Source: Ottowia testudinis
GTDB taxonomy: Bacteria > Pseudomonadota > Gammaproteobacteria > Burkholderiales > Burkholderiaceae_C
Length of the DNA stretch: 64,000 nt
Assembly (NCBI RefSeq): GCF_017498525.1
Contig: NZ_CP071796.1
Span: 2,046,001 to 2,110,000 of the forward strand
Direction: 5' to 3'
The translations under genes were made by a program, and so were the position numbers. The notes beneath the pieces were generated by a model, which saw only the letters and a program-made list of their open reading frames with translations, made no database searches and was not told the origin of the DNA. Shown piece after piece: positions 41,784 through 50,548 of the stretch (the first letter of the stretch is position 1; each line of letters opens with the position of its first letter).

Positions 41784-42725
41784 ATGGCTTTCGTGCTGCC
41801 CCCCATGTTCATCGTTTTCAACGCCGCGTCTGGCCAGGCCGACACACTGCGCGCGAGCGAACAGGTGGCCAGCCGCTTGCGGACAGCGGGGCAGGCGCAC
41901 CATATTTTCGTCGCGCAGGCACCGGGCGAGCTGGGCAGCGTCATCGGGCGGGCCGTGCACGGTGCGCGCGACGCGGGCGGGGCCGTGGTGGCCGCTGGCG
42001 GAGATGGCACGCTGAACGCCGTGGCCCAGGCCGCCTGGAACAGCCGCCTGCTGATGGGCGTGCTGCCACTGGGCACCTTCAACTACTTTGGCCGCGCGCA
42101 CGGCATGCCGACCGAGCTGGACGATGCCGTCGATGCCCTGTTGCGCGCCCGCCCGCGGCCGGTGCCGCTGGGCCTGCTGGGCGAGCGAGTGTTCCTGGTC
42201 AACGCGAGTGTCGGCCTATATCCCCGCCTGCTGCTGCAGCGCGAGCAGGCCAAGCGCCGCTTTGGGCGGCACCGCGGGGTGGCGCTGCTGTCGGGGCTGC
42301 GCACCCTGCTGCGCGGCGGCAGCGTGATGACGCTGCAACTGCACGCGCAGGGCCAGATGCGGGTGGTTCGCACGCGCACGCTGTTCGTCGGCAACAACGA
42401 TCTGCAGCTGCATGCCCTGGGCCTGCGTGAAGCGCTCGCGGTGGAGCAGGGCCGCCTCGCCGCCATCACGCTGCAACCGCTGTCCACGCTGCGCACGCTG
42501 TGGCTGGTATTGCGCGGCGCCTTGGGCCGGCTGGACGGCGCCGAGGGCGTGGACAGCTTTGCTTTCGACCGCCTGGTGGTGCAGCCGCGCCGCCGCGCCA
42601 CGAGCATGCAGGTGGCCATGGATGGCGAGGTGCTCCGCATGGCCACGCCGCTGGTGTTTCAGACCGCGCCACATCCCTTGCAGCTGCTGGTGCCGCCCGA
42701 TGAGGATGAGGAGCCGGACGCATGA
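41784..42725 (+). CDS. Diacylglycerol kinase-family lipid kinase
   Basis: 313 residues with the diacylglycerol/sphingosine kinase fold: IVFNAASGQAD at the start, the nucleotide motif GGDGT at 72-76 (VVAAGGDGTLNAVAQAA), and LLMGVLPLGTFNYFGRAHGMP. The C-terminal beta-sandwich contains LFVGNNDLQLH and SMQVAMDGEVL. It phosphorylates a lipid such as diacylglycerol or a related polyprenol or sphingoid. The stop overlaps the next gene's ATG, so it is coupled to a phosphoesterase. Confidence 0.92.
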   Translation: MAFVLPPMFIVFNAASGQADTLRASEQVASRLRTAGQAHHIFVAQAPGELGSVIGRAVHGARDAGGAVVAAGGDGTLNAVAQAAWNSRLLMGVLPLGTFNYFGRAHGMPTELDDAVDALLRARPRPVPLGLLGERVFLVNASVGLYPRLLLQREQAKRRFGRHRGVALLSGLRTLLRGGSVMTLQLHAQGQMRVVRTRTLFVGNNDLQLHALGLREALAVEQGRLAAITLQPLSTLRTLWLVLRGALGRLDGAEGVDSFAFDRLVVQPRRRATSMQVAMDGEVLRMATPLVFQTAPHPLQLLVPPDEDEEPDA

Positions 42726-43549
42726 TCCTGCACATCACCGACCCGCATTTCGGCACCGAGCGGCCCGCCGTGGTGGCAGCGCTGATCGCGCTGGCGCGCC
42801 AGCGTCGGCCCGGCCAAATTGTGTTGTCGGGCGACATCACGCAGCGAGCGCGGCCCGCGCAGTTTGCCGCGGCGCGGGACTTTGTGCAGCGCCTGTGCGA
42901 TGCCTGCGGCATCGACGCCGTGCGCGATGTGCTGGTGATTCCGGGCAACCACGACATTCCCTTGTTCAACCTGCCGCTGCGGTTGGCCGATCCCTATGGC
43001 CGGTTCTGCCGCGCGTTTGGTGCGCGGCTCAACCCAATGATCCGAACGCCCCAGGCGTGGCTGATCGGCGTCAACACCACGCGGCTGTGGCGGCACAAGC
43101 ATGGCGAGGTGTCGACGGCGCAGATCGAGCGCGTGGCCGCGCGCTTGCGCGCCGCGCCCGATGGCGCACTGCGCGTGGTCGTCACGCATCAGCCGCTGAT
43201 GGTGATCGAGCGCGGCGACCGCCGCGACCTGGTACGCGGACACCGGGCCGCCATCCGGGCGTGGGTGGCCGCCGGCGCGGACCTGTTCCTGAGCGGCCAC
43301 ACCCACCAATCCTTCGTGGCGCCGCTGCTGGGCGACGGGCGGCAGGCGTGGGTGGTTCAAACGGGCACGGCGGTATCGCGTCGCGTACGGGAGCATGTGC
43401 CCAACAGCGTCCATTTGATCGACTGGCCGGGCGAGAGCGGCGGCGCGCGGGTGGTGGAGCGTTGGGACTGCAGCGGCGAGCGCTTCGAGCGCGTGGCGTG
43501 CACCCAGATCGCCTTGAGCCATGGGATGCCGGCCTTGCCGCTGGGCTGA
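42722..43549 (+). CDS. Metallophosphoesterase, CpdA-like
   Basis: 275 residues. All five calcineurin-like motifs are visible: DPHFG (D-x-H), LSGDIT (GD), IPGNHDIP (GNHD), VVTHQPL (H) and LSGHTHQ (GHTH). This subclass hydrolyses cyclic nucleotides or other phosphodiesters. Translational coupling with the lipid kinase hints at a joint role in lipid phosphate turnover. There is no signal peptide, so it is cytoplasmic. Confidence 0.93.
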   Translation: MILHITDPHFGTERPAVVAALIALARQRRPGQIVLSGDITQRARPAQFAAARDFVQRLCDACGIDAVRDVLVIPGNHDIPLFNLPLRLADPYGRFCRAFGARLNPMIRTPQAWLIGVNTTRLWRHKHGEVSTAQIERVAARLRAAPDGALRVVVTHQPLMVIERGDRRDLVRGHRAAIRAWVAAGADLFLSGHTHQSFVAPLLGDGRQAWVVQTGTAVSRRVREHVPNSVHLIDWPGESGGARVVERWDCSGERFERVACTQIALSHGMPALPLG

Positions 43550-43560
43550 GCGAAGCCGCT

Positions 43561-44799
43561 TCAGCGATCCACCTGCGTCATTTGCTGGCGCCAGAACGCT
43601 GGCAGCAAGTCGTACAGGGGCGTGGGTTCGCGCAGCAGCATGTGGTTGGAGGCGGTCACACCGACTGTGGGCACCACGGTGGCGGTATCCACATAGGCCA
43701 GCTGCTGCATCCAGCCCGCGTCGACGCCACCCGTGGGCGTGGGGCGCGAATAGATCAGGCCCAGCATGCGCCGTGCTTCCACGCTGCCGCGCGAGTCCGC
43801 CAGCCCATAGAAGCGGATGGCCTCGACAAAATTGGCCGGCACCCCATCGCCGCGGTGGTATTTGCGCGCCGCCGCCAGCGCCTCGTTGGCGCTGGCGTTG
43901 GTTGGGGGCGCGGCGGGCTGCATGGCGCTGGCGCCCCGGGCGCGCAGCTCGCGCAGGTCGTTCACGGCAGCGGCCGAATAGGGGCCGGCGCGGCGGAAAT
44001 ATGCCTCGGCCTGGGCGACGCGGTCGTTGGCCACGGCATTCATGCCCAGCTCGATGTTGGCGTGCACGTCGCCTGCCGCAGCCGCGCGCTCCAGCAGTGG
44101 CCTGGCCGGCAGCTCCAGCACTTGATCCTGCATCCGCCCGGGCCGCGCTACCTGCAAAGGTGCCTGGCGCGACGCCAGCACCCAGGCGAGAAAGTCGGCG
44201 CGCGCCGGATGAGCCGGCCGCAGTTGCGCGATGGCCCGCGCGGCGGCAGCGGCGTTGGGTGGACCGGTGCAGCCGTCCAGGTAACACCACGCCAGGCCGG
44301 CCTGGGCCCAAGGTTCCCGTCCGAAGCGCGCCGCGCGCTCAAACCAGTGCTGCGCCGACGCCGCATCGCGTCGCACGCCGGCACCGTGCAGGTAAATCAG
44401 ACCGAGTTGCCAGGCGGCTTGCGCGGAAGAAAGCGTGCTGCCAGGGTTGCGCGGCGCTTCAGCCTGGCGCAGCAGACGTTGTAGTTCGCGATCGATCGCG
44501 GGATGGCGGGCTTCGCGGGCGGTCAGCGCCCCAGTCACCAGCGGCGGCGCCACGATGCGGGGCGCGTCGTCGGCCGGCCGCGGCTCGATGCGTGGTGTGG
44601 TGGCCGGCGCCGGTTCGATGCGCGCCGCCGCCGCGGGGCGGCTTTCAATAAACAGAGGCTGCTCGGGTGTGACCTCCAGCTGCGCCACTTGTTGCGCGCG
44701 TGGCCGGGCGGTTGCTGGCAGGGCCACCAGGGTGGCCAGCAGTGTCAGCGCTCCGGCGACGCCTGAAAACCACACGGGGCCTGATCTCGACGTCTTCAT
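43561..44799 (-). CDS. Exported Sel1/TPR-repeat protein
   Basis: 412 residues with a signal peptide (SGVAGALTLLATLVALPATARP). A proline/arginine-rich spacer (30-85) leads to Sel1-like repeats: AAWQLGLIYLHGAGVRRDAASAQHWFERAA, then QAGLAWCYLDGCTGPPNAAAA, and later ALAAARKYHRGDGVPANFVEAIRFYGLA and EARRMLGLIYS. Sel1 repeats serve as protein-binding scaffolds. It is the last gene of a minus-strand run behind the CsgG-like lipoprotein gene and may help assemble or localise that complex in the periplasm. Confidence 0.85.
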   Translation of the reverse strand: MKTSRSGPVWFSGVAGALTLLATLVALPATARPRAQQVAQLEVTPEQPLFIESRPAAAARIEPAPATTPRIEPRPADDAPRIVAPPLVTGALTAREARHPAIDRELQRLLRQAEAPRNPGSTLSSAQAAWQLGLIYLHGAGVRRDAASAQHWFERAARFGREPWAQAGLAWCYLDGCTGPPNAAAAARAIAQLRPAHPARADFLAWVLASRQAPLQVARPGRMQDQVLELPARPLLERAAAAGDVHANIELGMNAVANDRVAQAEAYFRRAGPYSAAAVNDLRELRARGASAMQPAAPPTNASANEALAAARKYHRGDGVPANFVEAIRFYGLADSRGSVEARRMLGLIYSRPTPTGGVDAGWMQQLAYVDTATVVPTVGVTASNHMLLREPTPLYDLLPAFWRQQMTQVDR

Positions 44800-44898
44800 G
44801 AAGGCTCCTGATATGAAACATGACTCGTGGCGCTCGGTGGTCCGGGTGCGAAGTCATGCCTCATGCGTTGCAGGAGGCGGACATGGGTCCCGGGGTTT

Positions 44899-46593
44899 TC
44901 ATCGGGCAGCGCTGGTTGCCTGCGAGCGGCGCGGCACCACTGTCCACTGCATGATTTGCGATACCACCCTGTCCGCGCCCAGCGCGGCCACAAAGCGCTG
45001 GCGGATCTCGTCCAGCGTTCGAGACGGCTTCAGCGGCGCCAGCGCGGGCTCTTGCAGATCGCCCCCCAGCTTGGGCCGCGCGTCTTCGGCGGTGGCAACG
45101 CACATCACCGACTCAACCCCTGGATTGCCAGCATCGAGAATGAAGCCGGGATTGGGCGACATCCAGTCAGGAATACGCACGGCCTGGTTGGCGGACACCA
45201 GGGTTTGCGTTTGCATGCCGTTGGGCAGCAAGCGCATCACAACGCCTTTGGCATCGGCAAAAAAGCAGTAAAGATGCGACGCACGCGACACCGTGGCGGA
45301 CAAAAACACCTGCTCTCCTTGCTGAAATGGGGCGCGCTCGGTGGCCGGCTGCGGGTTTTCGATCTGCATGTCGATCATCCAGGGCCGGGGCGCGGGCCAG
45401 TTCGCCAGCGGCGTAGCCGTGTCCGAATGTGCTGTCGTGATGGCGCCGGTGCTGGTCCAGCCAATGCGCTGCAAGCTGCCGTCCTCATTCAGGGCGACGA
45501 AGTTGCGCAGCGCCCGCTCATAGGTCGGAAAATCCGGCACGCCCGTGACGACGATGCCAGCATCGGCCTGAAAGCGCGACAGGGCATCGCGCAATTGCGG
45601 GTGGTTGATGGGCAGCGGCTGGGTTTCCGGGGGCAGATATCCCTGATGAACGAGCGAGCTTTGCACCAGGCGCAACTGGCCTTGCGCGCCACTGGCCTCG
45701 AACCAGTCCTGCATCTGCCGCTGGAAGTTGGGATTGGTTTGATCCAGCATCAGACACTGCCAGTAGGGCACGCGTGCCCACTTGCCCACCAGCTCGATCA
45801 TGGCCAGATCCACCAGCGTGCGCAGCGCGCCGCCCGTGCCCAACGCATAGTCGCGCCCGACGTTGAATTTCACGCCGTAGCTGCCGATGCGGCCCGCCAG
45901 ATCCAGGCCTTCACCCGCGCCGCCGACAATGACTTCGTTGGCCGAATCCATGCCCGGGATCAAGGTGCGGGTGCGAAAGTCGCCCAGGTGCATCTCGAGC
46001 GCGATGATGGTGGCGTTGCGGCTGCGGCTGTAGCCCGTATCCAGCCGGCTGGCGGCCGTGCCCAATCCCAGGTTGTTGGAGATCACCCCCTGATCGACAA
46101 ACGCGACCGCGCCGGACACATACAAGGCCGGGCGCTGCAACTGCATCTGGTTGTTGTTGAGCAAGATGGTGGTCAGGTTTTGCACCGTGTCCTGCCGGGC
46201 GATGTCGACCTCGTAGTCCACGTAGCGAAACGCATTGGACAGCCGGGACATCTGCGACAAGGAGGTGATGATCATTTCCTTGGTTGCGGCCGGCACCTTG
46301 CCAGAATAGTCGGGCAGCTGCTTGCTGGCGATCAGTGTCGTGGGCAGCTCGGCCGCGCGCAGCATGTGGTCCATGCACAGCAGCGATTCGGAAAAGCTCG
46401 AAATCGACCGGACGGGACGCACCACCGGCCGGTCCATGACCGAAGCGCGCGATTGGTACTCGGCGTCGCGCCGCGCATCCAGCGGCACGGCACAGCCTGC
46501 CAGCGTGGCCAAGGCCACCGCCATGGCGATCAACGCGCAGCGGCGCAGCGCCTGACGGGCGCCCTGCACGGGCATCACGGTTTGAGTTTTCAT
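44899..46593 (-). CDS. CsgG-like lipoprotein with peptidoglycan-binding-like and DUF4384 regions
   Basis: 564 residues. A lipobox LATLAGC places lipidated Cys34 at the mature N-terminus. Residues about 60-270 resemble the CsgG/HfaB pore family: IASKQLPDYSGKVPAATKEM, then NATIIALEMHLGDFRTRTL and a VDLAMIELVGKWARVPYWQC helix. Residues about 310-385 look like a peptidoglycan-binding repeat (YLPPETQPL...LRDALSRFQADAGIVVTG). Residues about 420-500 match DUF4384 (FQQGEQVFLSATVSRASHLYCFFADAKG, MRLLPN). CsgG proteins form outer-membrane pores that export amyloid subunits. It follows genes for a repeat protein and a small exported protein. The CsgG call is by pattern, not by search. Confidence 0.75.
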   Translation of the reverse strand: MKTQTVMPVQGARQALRRCALIAMAVALATLAGCAVPLDARRDAEYQSRASVMDRPVVRPVRSISSFSESLLCMDHMLRAAELPTTLIASKQLPDYSGKVPAATKEMIITSLSQMSRLSNAFRYVDYEVDIARQDTVQNLTTILLNNNQMQLQRPALYVSGAVAFVDQGVISNNLGLGTAASRLDTGYSRSRNATIIALEMHLGDFRTRTLIPGMDSANEVIVGGAGEGLDLAGRIGSYGVKFNVGRDYALGTGGALRTLVDLAMIELVGKWARVPYWQCLMLDQTNPNFQRQMQDWFEASGAQGQLRLVQSSLVHQGYLPPETQPLPINHPQLRDALSRFQADAGIVVTGVPDFPTYERALRNFVALNEDGSLQRIGWTSTGAITTAHSDTATPLANWPAPRPWMIDMQIENPQPATERAPFQQGEQVFLSATVSRASHLYCFFADAKGVVMRLLPNGMQTQTLVSANQAVRIPDWMSPNPGFILDAGNPGVESVMCVATAEDARPKLGGDLQEPALAPLKPSRTLDEIRQRFVAALGADRVVSQIMQWTVVPRRSQATSAAR

Positions 46594-46701
46594 TTTGTTC
46601 CTCCCTGCTGATCCATCACACCCGCCATGCTCTTGCAGCGCCAGGCTTGGCGCATCCCCTTGCGAACGGGCGATCGCCGCGCGTGGGCGGGCTGCGGGTT
46701 T

Positions 46702-47121
46702 TCAGTTGCAGATGTTGACCAAGTCCCCGCGCAGCACCACCACTTGCTCATTCGACATGAATTTGCCGGGGGTGTGGTTGGCGGGTGCCGGATTGCTGCC
46801 CACCGACTGCGTGCAGGTGGTGTGCATGGCGTTGGTGCGCGTCATGGTGACCACGTCTTTTTCGGTCTTGACGTTGCCCATGACCGGCGCGTACGCCTTG
46901 GCCACGAAGCGCGAGATCTTGGCTTGCGCGTTGTCGGGCAAGTTGGGCCGCAGGTTCAGATCGCTTGAACGCGCGGGGCCCGCGGTAGGCAATTGCAGAT
47001 AAACCACCTTGCCGGTGATGGTGACGGGGTCTTCGCCCGGAGCGGCGAGGGCGGGCTGGGCAGCCATGCAGGCCAGCAGGCTCGCGTTCAGCGCCACGAA
47101 TCGCAGAGTGCGTTGTGTCAT
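46702..47121 (-). CDS. Small exported protein of the CsgG-like locus
   Basis: 139 residues with a clear signal peptide (ALNASLLACMAAQPALA). The mature part of about 112 residues is strand-rich (VTITGKVVYLQLP, KFMSNEQVVVLRGDLVNICN) with two cysteines that may pair. No family was recognised. It lies between the repeat-protein gene and the CsgG-like gene on the same strand, the position taken in curli and holdfast loci by accessory or minor-subunit genes. That role is inference only. Confidence 0.75.
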   Translation of the reverse strand: MTQRTLRFVALNASLLACMAAQPALAAPGEDPVTITGKVVYLQLPTAGPARSSDLNLRPNLPDNAQAKISRFVAKAYAPVMGNVKTEKDVVTMTRTNAMHTTCTQSVGSNPAPANHTPGKFMSNEQVVVLRGDLVNICN

Positions 47122-47207
47122 GTCAACTCTCCCGTTGCTCGGTTCAAAAAAATGCCAAGCCGCGCGGCGCGGCTTGGCACGGGGTCATGCGAGGCAGACC
47201 TCTGGCA

Positions 47208-47966
47208 TTACCTCGAGGCGAACGGGCCGCATTCGGCACCGCGGCAAATCACGGGCGGCGGCTCGCACGAGTCGTTGGACGCCAGGTTCTGGTAGGCCGT
47301 GCTGTTCTTGCCCAGGGCCAGGTTGGCCACCAGCGAGCCGGCGCCGACCGTGGTCATTTGGGTCGAATTGCCGGCGATCGTCACGTGACCGTAGTTGGAC
47401 GACATGTTCTGCACCGCCAGAGCGCCTTCGCCCTTGGCCACGTTGGCGGCAATACCGTTGACCGTCGTGGTCTGCTTGCTGACCGCGCCAGAGGCCACCG
47501 TCACGTTGCCCATGTTGGTGGACGCGTTCTGATACGCCACGGCCGGCTTCTTGGGATCGCAACTCGTGCCGCAGCCGTCGCCATCGGCGATGTTGACCAT
47601 GGCGCCGCGAACCGTGGCGGTCTGCTCGGATGTGCCGCCGATCGTCACATTGCCCACGTTGGAGGCCAGGCTTTGCACCGCCACGTCGCCCTTGTCCAGC
47701 GCCGCGTTGATGACGACGCCGTTCTCCACGGTGGCGGTCTGGGTCGAGGTGGCGTTTTTCTTGATCTCTACCTTGCCTTTGTTGCTCGCCAGGTTCTGGT
47801 TGGCGTAGCTGCCCGGGGTGGACAGGTTGATCACCGCCGATGTCCCGGTGACCGAGGCGGTTTGCGTCGATGTGCCGTCGATCTTGATTTCATTGACCGT
47901 GGTGGGCGAGGCGGCCATGGCGGCCGTGGCGAAGGCGCTGAGTGCGAAAAATGCAAGCGATTTCAT
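47208..47966 (-). CDS. Exported five-repeat protein, candidate amyloid-like fibre subunit
   Basis: 252 residues from ATG 47966 with a very good GGAGGAA site 7 bases upstream, consistent with high expression. A signal peptide (KSLAFFALSAFATAAMAA) precedes five tandem repeats of about 40 residues. Each has a first strand of type STQTATV-x-G-x-VN-x-A and a second of type AxQNxASNxGxVTI. Regular Q and N positions form ladders as in curlin repeats. Repeat 3 carries an insertion with two cysteines (GDGCGTSCDPKK), and the C-terminal tail has two more (DSCEPPPVICRGAEC). No named family could be assigned. It heads the operon with the CsgG-like pore gene, so export as a surface fibre or adhesin is the leading idea. 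Confidence 0.8.
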   Translation of the reverse strand: MKSLAFFALSAFATAAMAASPTTVNEIKIDGTSTQTASVTGTSAVINLSTPGSYANQNLASNKGKVEIKKNATSTQTATVENGVVINAALDKGDVAVQSLASNVGNVTIGGTSEQTATVRGAMVNIADGDGCGTSCDPKKPAVAYQNASTNMGNVTVASGAVSKQTTTVNGIAANVAKGEGALAVQNMSSNYGHVTIAGNSTQMTTVGAGSLVANLALGKNSTAYQNLASNDSCEPPPVICRGAECGPFASR

Positions 47967-48462
47967 GATGAAGTTCCTCCAAAGGATCTGACACGGATCC
48001 GGATGTGCTGGCCTATTCCAGCGCCTCCGGTGCTGACGCCGCCGCCGCCGGCCTCCCTGTTTTTTCAGTGCTCGGCTTGCTGCTTTGTCGGGGTTCAGTG
48101 TCGTCACGACACCGGCCCTTACCAATCGCCACAAGTGGATACGCCGTTGGATGGGCGCGCGTGTCGATATGGCATGGCAAAACAGCCATCAGGCGCATTC
48201 CATTCAAGCCGTGTTGCTACAAATATCGGAGCAGAGGCAAGATGTAAACACGGTAGTAACAAAATGTGTTGCTCGAAATGAAATGAAAATTTCACCAAAA
48301 TGTTCTCAATGTTTGTCGTGTATGCGCCTATCGTCCTGGCCATAGTTCACGAAATTCGTATCAAAAGACGTACCGATCGGGGTTTGTGGTTCTGATCAAT
48401 GTGGTTTTTCGCGTGGCTGCGTTACAGGTGTATCGAGTCGCTGCCAGGAGGGGAGAAAGCAT
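47967..48462. promoter_or_regulatory. Divergent regulatory region, partly AT-rich
   Basis: This 496-bp gap separates the repeat-protein operon from the two-component system. Bases about 48210-48420 are far richer in A/T than the surroundings and contain TTGCTACAAATATCGG, AACAAAATGTGTTGCTCG, ACCAAAATGTTCTCAATG and TTCGTATCAAAAGACG. The motif CAAAATGT occurs about 48 bp apart. Both promoters are expected here, with sites for the adjacent NarL-type regulator. Exact -35/-10 boxes are not claimed. Confidence 0.6.
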
Positions 48463-49254
48463 ATGAACACGCTGATACCAACATGGACCCCGGCGGCGCC
48501 GGACCACAGCGGCCCCATGTCACGCACGCCTTCGCCGTCGCTTTGGCCGCATTTCCTGACCGGGCAGGCCGATCAGCCGGTGCGTGTGATCCTGATCGAC
48601 GACGACGCCCACATGCGTCGCGTGATAGCGCAAGAATTGCTGACCGATGCGCGCATCCACCTCGTCGGCCAGGCCAGTTCGCTGCGCGAGGGCAAGCGGC
48701 TGGTCGCGCAGCACGAGTTCGACGTCATGCTGGTCGATTTGAACCTGGGCGATGGCACCGGCTTTCAGCTGATCGAGAGCATGAAGACGCTGCGCCCGGT
48801 GGCCGAGGCGGTGGTGGTGTCGGCCATGGAGGACGAGGAACACGCCCTGCACGCCTTCGAACTCGGTGCCACGGGCTATCTCATCAAGAACTCGTGGTTC
48901 GGCAGCTTCGCGCAAGCGGTGCTGCAAGTGGTCAATGGCGGCGCGTCGATCACGCCCAACCTGGCGCGGCGTCTGCTTAAACGCCTCGATGGCGGTGTCC
49001 GGCGCGCTGCCGCGGGCCATGCGCCGCCTGCGCCAGCGGCTCGGCCCACAGCGCCGGGCGAGAAACCCTCCGAGCGCGAGCGCGAGATCCTGCGGCTGGT
49101 CGCCTCGGGTCACACCAGCTGCGAGATCGGCAAGCGCCTGGGCATCAGCGACCAGACGGTCAACACCCACATCAAGAACGTCTACCGCAAGCTGCACGTG
49201 CGCACGCGCGCCCAGGCCGTCAACCTGGCCTCGATGCGCGGCTGGCTGTATTGA
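48463..49254 (+). CDS. NarL/FixJ-type response regulator
   Basis: 263 residues; AGGAGGGGAG lies upstream. The receiver domain (about 40-160) has acidic pocket IDDD, phosphorylation site Asp92 (MLVDLNLGDGTG), VVSAMED and Lys in YLIKNSW. A proline/alanine linker leads to a LuxR-type helix-turn-helix (SEREREILRLVASGHTSCEIGKRLGISDQTVNTHIKNVYRKLHV). A 35-residue N-terminal extension is unusual. It is paired with the downstream histidine kinase and faces the fibre-like operon, which it may control as CsgD controls curli. Confidence 0.93.
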   Translation: MNTLIPTWTPAAPDHSGPMSRTPSPSLWPHFLTGQADQPVRVILIDDDAHMRRVIAQELLTDARIHLVGQASSLREGKRLVAQHEFDVMLVDLNLGDGTGFQLIESMKTLRPVAEAVVVSAMEDEEHALHAFELGATGYLIKNSWFGSFAQAVLQVVNGGASITPNLARRLLKRLDGGVRRAAAGHAPPAPAARPTAPGEKPSEREREILRLVASGHTSCEIGKRLGISDQTVNTHIKNVYRKLHVRTRAQAVNLASMRGWLY

Positions 49255-49291
49255 TCGGCGCGTCTCGCGCCGCGCCTTTTGGCAGCACATC

Positions 49292-50548
49292 ATGCAATCG
49301 ATGGCACTGATGGCGGTGATCGCGGCCGTGGCCATCGCACTGAGCCTGCACGCCCTGCACGCAGGCTGGCGGCACGGCGATCGCACGGCGCTGGCCTATG
49401 CGGCCGCCTTGCTGTGCTGGGTGGTGTTGTGGGGCATTCAGCCAGCGGCCGAAGGGGGCGTTTCGGGCAGCATCGGCCGCACGCTGACGCGCGTGGTGTA
49501 TCAGGCATCGATCCTGAGCGTCACCATGTTCCTGTTGGGCGCCGTGCACGGCTGGGGTGGGTTCAGACGCGCGCTGACCCTGCTGCAGGCGGCGCTGGGC
49601 GTGGCCTTGGCGCTGGTGCAGGGGGCCGCGCCGCAACACGCCTGGTTCTGGATGAACGCGTTGTTGTCGGCCAGCCTCCTGCTGTGGCTGGCGCACACCG
49701 TTTGGCACCACGGCAGCCCGCTGGGCTGGATGGCGTTGCTGGTGGGGGTTTCCGGGCTGGGGCTGATGTTGACCGATCTGCGCCTGGCTGGCGACGGTGC
49801 GATCACGGTATCGACGTCGCACTACTTCTACCTGGTGGCATTGTTTGTGCTGCAACAGGCGCGAACGCAGAGCACCGATGCCCCGGCTTCGGCCGAGCAG
49901 ACACCGCCGGTGAACCCAGAGCGCCAGCGCCTCGCGCAGGAACTGCACGATGGCGTTGGCTCGCACCTGGCCAGCATCATTTCAGCGCTGGATCTGGACA
50001 CGCCGTGGCAACGTGCCACGGCCGCCTCGCTGAATGAATGCATGGCCGAGTTGAAGCTGTTGGTCGACGGCATGGACAGCCAGGCCTCATTGCTCAGCCA
50101 TCTGGCGAGCCTGCGCTACCGCATGCAGCCCTTGCTGGCGGCCGCCGGTATCGAACTGCGCTGGCAGATTGCCGACGAGGCCGTGCTCGAAAGCGTGCGT
50201 GGCGATGCCGCGCTCCAGTTTCTGCGCCTGGCGCAAGAGGCAATGGCCAACGTGGTGCGGCATTCGGGCGCCAGCCAGGTGGTGCTGACCTGCTGCCAAG
50301 TCGAGGCGCGGCAGGCGCTGATGCTGGAGATCGCGGACAACGGCGTCGGCATTCCGGCCGGGCTGCGCACGGTACACCCCGATAGGCTGGGCGAAGACGG
50401 CAATGCCGGCAAAGGCCTGCGCGGCATGGCACGGCGGGCGCAGCGCCTGGGGGGCCTGCTGCTGATCGACGCGGCGCATGGGCAGGGCACGTGCATCCGG
50501 TTGCTGACGCCGCTGACCGCCGTGGCCAGCGCGGCGCCCGCGGCGTAG
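49292..50548 (+). CDS. NarL-partner sensor histidine kinase (HisKA_3)
   Basis: 418 residues from ATG 49292, 37 bases after the regulator stop. The N-terminal half has about six membrane helices (MALMAVIAAVAIALSLHALH, LAYAAALLCWVVLWGIQ, ILSVTMFLLGAVHGW and others) and no large periplasmic domain. This resembles 7TM-type sensors, so the signal is probably sensed in or at the membrane. His219 in QELHDGVGSHLASII is the phosphorylation site. The ATPase part has the N-box AMANVVRHSGAS, IADNGVGIP and GKGLRGMARRAQRLGG. Confidence 0.92.
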   Translation: MQSMALMAVIAAVAIALSLHALHAGWRHGDRTALAYAAALLCWVVLWGIQPAAEGGVSGSIGRTLTRVVYQASILSVTMFLLGAVHGWGGFRRALTLLQAALGVALALVQGAAPQHAWFWMNALLSASLLLWLAHTVWHHGSPLGWMALLVGVSGLGLMLTDLRLAGDGAITVSTSHYFYLVALFVLQQARTQSTDAPASAEQTPPVNPERQRLAQELHDGVGSHLASIISALDLDTPWQRATAASLNECMAELKLLVDGMDSQASLLSHLASLRYRMQPLLAAAGIELRWQIADEAVLESVRGDAALQFLRLAQEAMANVVRHSGASQVVLTCCQVEARQALMLEIADNGVGIPAGLRTVHPDRLGEDGNAGKGLRGMARRAQRLGGLLLIDAAHGQGTCIRLLTPLTAVASAAPAA

